Shown here in pieces: positions 6,040 through 9,179 of a stretch of DNA of 9,179 nucleotides; the stretch's first letter is position 1, and each line of letters begins with the position of its first letter. The notes under the pieces were generated by a model, which saw nothing but the letters and a program-made list of their open reading frames with translations, did no database searches and was not told the DNA's origin. The stretch comes from Desulfobacterales bacterium. Lineage in GTDB: Bacteria; Desulfobacterota; Desulfobacteria; Desulfobacterales; RPRI01. Made by a program: the position numbers and the translations under genes. The stretch spans positions 1-9,179 of the forward strand of contig JAGVOC010000077.1 of the NCBI GenBank assembly GCA_020052975.1. Direction: 5' to 3'.

Positions 6040-6179
6040 CGAATATCGAACATAGAACATAGAACATAGAATATAGAAGGTTGAATATCAAATAAATAAT
6101 ATAGGAGATCGAAGTACGAAATTCGATGTTCGATGTGCGACATTCGACATTCGATGTCCGATGTACGATGTCCGGATCA
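6040..6179 (+). repeat. Long degenerate 7-bp tandem array (about 20 units)
   Basis: In strict 7-base steps from 6040 the units run cgaatat, cgaacat, agaacat, agaacat, agaatat, agaaggt, tgaatat, then three decayed units, then cgaagta, cgaaatt, cgatgtt, cgatgtg, cgacatt, cgacatt, cgatgtc, cgatgta, cgatgtc, cggatca. The register holds even through the decayed units at 6089-6109. Units of the CGATGT and CGACAT types are near reverse complements, giving local palindromes such as GACAT-TCG-ATGTC (6146-6158). Stops interrupt the + frames; long minus frames here encode only repeat-derived peptide. Confidence 0.88.
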
Positions 6180-6233
6180 GGAACCGGGGCAGGAAATAAA
6201 TAAGCGTATTGGCAAAAGCAACAGGAAAAAAAT

Positions 6234-8183
6234 ATGTACAAGGTGATGTTTTACCCTCACAATATAAGCATAACAGCGGAAGACGGAGATAATCTCCTGC
6301 GTGTCGCAATGGAAGCAGGTGTTCATGTTAATGCTTCCTGTGGCGGTGAAGGCATTTGCGGGAAGTGCCGCGTTATAATTGAAGAGGGATCGGTTGAAGG
6401 CGGAATTACCGAAAAGCTGAGCGATGATGACATTAAAAAGGGGTATAGACAGGCCTGTCTTTCAAATCTCAGGAGCAACCTCGTTGTCCGGATTCCGGTT
6501 GAATCTGCCATAGATGCAAGTGTTCTCAACATGCCTCTTAGTCCGAGGAAGACTGCGCGTATAAAGCAAATCAATCTCGAAGAATTAAGGGAGAAGGGCC
6601 TTTTTGTGCCTCCCGTTGAAAAGAGGTACCTTGAGCTCCTTAAGCCGACGGCCCGGGATAATCTTCCGGATGTTTCACGCCTGGTCAGCCATTTGAAAAC
6701 ACATTACGACGAACACCGCCTTGTTGTTGAACTTCCTGTAATAAGAAAAGTGCCTGATATTTTCAGAAAAGAGGATTTCAGAGTAACCGTCACCCTTGCG
6801 CGTCCTGTTCGTGAGGAAAGTAAGACCCACATAATAAATATACAGCCCGGAGATACGACCGACCGGAACTATGCAATTGCAATGGATATCGGAACCACTA
6901 CCGTATATGGCCAGCTGATCGATCTTATAACAGGAAATGTTCTTGCCCAGCATGGAGAATTTAACGGCCAGATAAGTTACGGCGAAGACGTAATAAGCAG
7001 GATTGTGTATGCTGAAAAACCGGGCGGTCTTGACAAGCTCCACGATGTCGTAATCAAAACCATGAACGCAATTATTAAAAAGATAGTGGCACAGGCAGGA
7101 ATTGATCCGGATGAAATTTCAACTATCACTATTGCAGGCAACACTACCATGACCCAGCTTTTGCTGAAGGTCAATCCGCGTTATATGCGCCGCTCTCCCT
7201 ACGTTCCGGCCTCGACACTTTACCCGCCCATAAAGGCCGTTTCCCTGGGAATAGACCTTGGGGATCATGTGGCTGCACTTGTATATCCGCAGATTTCGAG
7301 CTATGTCGGCGGGGATATCGTGGCAGGTGTCATGGGCTCAGGGATATACAGGTCGGAAGAGCTTACTCTTTACATGGATATAGGGACAAATGCCGAGATA
7401 GTGATAGGGAACAAAGACTGGCTTGCCTGCGCAGCATGTTCGGCCGGCCCCGCCTTTGAGGGGGGAGGTGTAAAATTCGGGATGCGTGCAACCAAGGGGG
7501 CTATCGAGGATTTTTCGATAGATCCTGTTTCATTTGAGCCTATGAATATAACCATTGGAAATGTCAGGCCTAAAGGCATATGCGGTTCGGGGCTGATAAC
7601 CATGGTTGCGACCCTTTTTGAAGCCGGTGTTATAAATAATCTTGGAAAATTCAACCGGGATCTTAATACTCCGCGGATTCGTGAAACAGGTGGTGTTTAC
7701 GAATATGTGCTTGCATGGGCAAGTGAGACGCAGATCGACAGGGATGTGGTCCTTACCGAACCTGATATAGACAACCTGATACGTGCAAAAGGGGCCATAT
7801 ACAGCGGCTGCATGACACTTCTTGAAGAGGTCGGACTTACCGTCCATGATCTTCAGCGTATTATCCTGGCCGGAGGATTCGGGAGTTTTGTCGATCTTGA
7901 AAAATCGATAACGATAGGACTCTTACCTGAAATAGACCTTAATAAAATTACCTTTATCGGAAATGGTTCTCTCCTTGGCGCAAAGATGAGCTGCCTTACA
8001 AACCGGATCAGGAGAGATGTGGTTGAGGTGACCAGAAAAATGACAAATTTTGAGCTTTCAGAAACGGCATCTTATATGGAAAACTATATTGCCGCTCTTT
8101 TCCTTCCGCATACCGACATGAACAACTTCCCAAAGGTAAAAGCCCGTTTTGAAGAAAGAAAAAAAATGATTAATTTTAAATAG
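6234..8183 (+). CDS. acsV: Reductive activator of the corrinoid iron-sulfur protein (RACo/AcsV-type ferredoxin-ASKHA ATPase)
   Basis: RACo-type proteins use ATP to drive an electron onto the inactive Co(II) corrinoid of the CODH/ACS methyl carrier, returning it to Co(I). The 649 residues start with a plant-type [2Fe-2S] ferredoxin domain (about 1-95) with cysteines C36, C42, C45 (CGGEGICGKC) and C75. A linker of about 115 residues follows. From about 213 on comes the ASKHA (DUF4445) ATPase: phosphate loop 1 AMDIGTTT (216-223), IAGNTTM (300-306), the second phosphate loop MDIGTNAEIV (381-390), SAGPAFEGGG (403-412), KGICGSGL (447-454) and the adenosine motif ILAGGFGSF (544-552). The ATG has AGGAAA about 5-7 bases upstream. 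The next gene is acsD, a subunit of the likely target, which favours the corrinoid protein of CODH/ACS over a methyltransferase-associated corrinoid protein. A family member serving O-demethylation would look similar. Confidence 0.9.
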   Translation: MYKVMFYPHNISITAEDGDNLLRVAMEAGVHVNASCGGEGICGKCRVIIEEGSVEGGITEKLSDDDIKKGYRQACLSNLRSNLVVRIPVESAIDASVLNMPLSPRKTARIKQINLEELREKGLFVPPVEKRYLELLKPTARDNLPDVSRLVSHLKTHYDEHRLVVELPVIRKVPDIFRKEDFRVTVTLARPVREESKTHIINIQPGDTTDRNYAIAMDIGTTTVYGQLIDLITGNVLAQHGEFNGQISYGEDVISRIVYAEKPGGLDKLHDVVIKTMNAIIKKIVAQAGIDPDEISTITIAGNTTMTQLLLKVNPRYMRRSPYVPASTLYPPIKAVSLGIDLGDHVAALVYPQISSYVGGDIVAGVMGSGIYRSEELTLYMDIGTNAEIVIGNKDWLACAACSAGPAFEGGGVKFGMRATKGAIEDFSIDPVSFEPMNITIGNVRPKGICGSGLITMVATLFEAGVINNLGKFNRDLNTPRIRETGGVYEYVLAWASETQIDRDVVLTEPDIDNLIRAKGAIYSGCMTLLEEVGLTVHDLQRIILAGGFGSFVDLEKSITIGLLPEIDLNKITFIGNGSLLGAKMSCLTNRIRRDVVEVTRKMTNFELSETASYMENYIAALFLPHTDMNNFPKVKARFEERKKMINFK

Positions 8184-8217
8184 ATATTACTGAATCAAAT
8201 TTATTAAGATACATCTA

Positions 8218-8244
8218 TTGACAAACCCGAAATCTCAATATAAG
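8218..8244 (+). promoter_or_regulatory. Candidate promoter for acsD
   Basis: A perfect -35 TTGACA (8218-8223) and a -10 TATAAG (8239-8244, five of six) are 15 bases apart, shorter than the preferred 17. It starts 35 bases after the acsV-type stop and would give a leader of about 215 bases. Confidence 0.35.
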
Positions 8245-8394
8245 GCAGTCACTTGGTATTTTGAAAAAGCGTTTGATTTTTTTGTTTTCGTGAATAATTC
8301 TGCCGAAGCAGATAAATTTATAATAAAAACGGAATGAAAGGGGGCCTGATATTTTTTGAGGCAGAGGCAGTTGTTTTTTACCCACCCAATTTTT

Positions 8395-8433
8395 TTCGTT
8401 AATCCCGCAAGGGTTATGTTCGTTTAATCCGCG
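8395..8433 (+). repeat. Pair of near-identical direct repeats in the acsD leader
   Basis: TTCGTTAATCCCGC (8395-8408) recurs as TTCGTTTAATCCGCG (8419-8433), 24 bases apart start to start, with a one-base shift in the T and C runs. They lie just upstream of the acsD ribosome binding site. The role is unknown; a regulator site or chance are both possible. Confidence 0.45.
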
Positions 8434-8452
8434 GCAATTAACTGTTTATCAA

Positions 8453-8459
8453 AAGGAGG
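8453..8459 (+). promoter_or_regulatory. Strong Shine-Dalgarno that fixes the TTG start of acsD
   Basis: AAGGAGG is a near-perfect anti-16S match and lies 5 bases before TTG at 8465. The upstream in-frame codons contain no ATG or GTG, and the first in-frame ATG (8591, codon 43) would delete conserved residues. Confidence 0.88.
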
Positions 8460-8464
8460 CAACA

Positions 8465-9179
8465 TTGGGTTTTGAAATCTTTAAAGAATCCTATTCCGGC
8501 GGTATTAAGAATATCACAATAGGAAAAGGGAAAAGTGCCGTTACCGTCGGCGGCGAGACATGCTATCCTTTTTATCTGTTTGAAGGAAGTATGCCTAACA
8601 AGCCCAGGATCGCAATGGAAATCTGGGACATGGAACCGGAAGACTGGCCGGAATCCGTCCTTTGCTGTTTTAAGGATGTTGTTTCTGATCCTGTTGCCTG
8701 GGCTAAAAAGTGTGTTAACGATTATGGCGCCGAAATGATCGTCCTCCAGTTAAAGAGTGCGGATCCCAACGGCAAAAATGCGTCACCCGAAGAAGTTGCA
8801 GCAACAGTAAAGAAAGTCAGCGCGGCTGTCAAGGTGCCCCTGATTATCTGGGGATGTGCCAATGCCAAGAAGGATGAAGCGGTCCTAAAGAAGATTTCAG
8901 AGGAATGCCAGGGTGGAAACCTCACAATGGGACCTGTCGATGACAAGAACTACAAGAGTATCGGCGCTAGTGCCATGGGATACGGCCATACGATTATCTC
9001 ATCCTCCCCCATCGATGTCAACCTTGCAAAGCAGATAAACATTCTTCTTGAAAACCTTGGCGTTTCGACGGAAAAACTGGTTGTTGATCCTACGACAGGC
9101 GGTCTCGGATACGGCATGGAATATTCCTATTCCGTCATGGAACGTTTGAGAATGGCCGCCCTTTCACAGGGTGATGACA
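8465..9179 (+). CDS. acsD: Acetyl-CoA decarbonylase/synthase delta subunit (corrinoid iron-sulfur protein small subunit), 5' part
   Basis: AcsD/CdhD is the small, TIM-barrel subunit of the corrinoid iron-sulfur protein that carries the methyl group between methyltransferase and acetyl-CoA synthase in the Wood-Ljungdahl pathway; in a sulfate reducer it may run in the acetyl-CoA-oxidising direction. The first 238 codons are present and the frame runs off the window. Hallmarks are AVTVGGE (25-31), FEGSMPNKPRIAMEIWD (39-55), a GAEMIVLQL strand (88-96), VPLIIWGC (124-131) and the segment DPTTGGLGYGMEYSYSVMER (208-227). Translation begins at TTG: a strong AAGGAGG stands 5 bases upstream and conserved sequence starts at once (GFEIFKESYSGGIKNITIG). 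The acsV-type activator lies 281 bases upstream on the same strand, consistent with a CODH/ACS cluster continuing to the right. Confidence 0.95.
   Translation, partial: MGFEIFKESYSGGIKNITIGKGKSAVTVGGETCYPFYLFEGSMPNKPRIAMEIWDMEPEDWPESVLCCFKDVVSDPVAWAKKCVNDYGAEMIVLQLKSADPNGKNASPEEVAATVKKVSAAVKVPLIIWGCANAKKDEAVLKKISEECQGGNLTMGPVDDKNYKSIGASAMGYGHTIISSSPIDVNLAKQINILLENLGVSTEKLVVDPTTGGLGYGMEYSYSVMERLRMAALSQGDD

Larger units (their letters stand above)
5971..6233. other. Repeat-filled intergenic region before the AcsV-type gene
   Basis: No gene or convincing promoter or terminator is visible. It contains two gaatag-type units right after the stop (5975-5988), an 8-bp tandem block (5993-6024), a short GC-rich spacer, a long 7-bp array (6040-6179), and then unique sequence leading to the AGGAAA ribosome binding site at 6223-6228. 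Confidence 0.8.
8184..8464. other. Leader region upstream of acsD
   Basis: No gene is seen in these 281 AT-rich bases. They hold a TTGACA promoter candidate, a small perfect hairpin TCTGC-CGAA-GCAGA (8299-8312), several T-tracts (8277-8283, 8352-8357, 8374-8379, 8390-8396), a near-direct repeat (8395-8408 and 8419-8433) and the acsD ribosome binding site. No terminator for the upstream gene is evident, so read-through from acsV is possible. I do not recognise a riboswitch. Confidence 0.7.

Noticed and set aside
5906..6309. Long open frames on the minus strand (5906-6241 and 6088-6309)
   Set aside because: Their peptides are the translated heptamer array (HRTSN-like periodic residues) and they overlap the ends of two well-supported + strand genes; 7-bp units read in any frame give such pseudo-proteins.
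8535..8738. 67-codon ATG-initiated + strand open frame
   Set aside because: It is in a different frame inside acsD, whose frame is open to the window end with conserved family motifs from the TTG at 8465.

Overview
The window looks like a piece of a chromosome from an anaerobic Desulfobacterota (deltaproteobacterial, sulfate-reducer-like) bacterium. The reasons are the pairing of a ferredoxin/ASKHA corrinoid-protein reductive activator with the CODH/ACS delta subunit (Wood-Ljungdahl pathway), a moderate base composition, and intergenic DNA filled with degenerate 7-bp repeats and a ~126-bp palindromic repeat of the kind I associate with such genomes. The lineage is inferred; no marker gene here fixes it.

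Layout. 1-56 is the tail of a + strand gene. A hairpin with T-runs on both strands (127-163) separates it from a minus-strand tRNA-Lys(CUU) (168-244), which has a plausible promoter at 278-306. A minus-strand gene (377-1111) encodes a divergent Tpt1/KptA-like protein that appears to lack most of the family's signature residues. The divergent gap 1112-1494 holds two copies of an inverted-repeat element, one full (1319-1444) and one internally deleted (1129-1187), plus a candidate promoter for hemL. On the + strand follow hemL (1495-2787, glutamate-1-semialdehyde aminomutase), htpX (2873-3796, membrane zinc protease), a third copy of the element (3899-4024), a 625-aa acetyl-CoA hydrolase/transferase fused to a GNAT domain (4093-5970), a block of short-period repeats (about 5973-6179), a RACo/AcsV-type ferredoxin-ASKHA ATPase (6234-8183), and the first 238 codons of acsD (8465 to the window end), which starts with TTG.

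How the genes fit together. The clearest functional unit is AcsV plus AcsD: AcsV-type proteins reductively reactivate the oxidised corrinoid iron-sulfur protein, and AcsD is a subunit of that protein. HemL makes 5-aminolevulinate, the precursor of all tetrapyrroles including the corrinoid this system needs; that link is metabolic inference, since promoter-sized gaps separate the genes. The acyl-CoA transferase/GNAT fusion suggests acyl-CoA handling, but its substrate is unknown and its expected catalytic glutamate reads as glutamine. HtpX and the Tpt1-like protein have no visible tie to the others.

I do not see a convincing new multi-gene system. The points most worth a second look are the degenerate Tpt1-like protein, the Glu-to-Gln change in the transferase/GNAT fusion, the 126-bp palindromic element with its clean 67-bp deletion derivative, and the heptamer arrays that keep register across 130 bp and run through the hemL stop codon.
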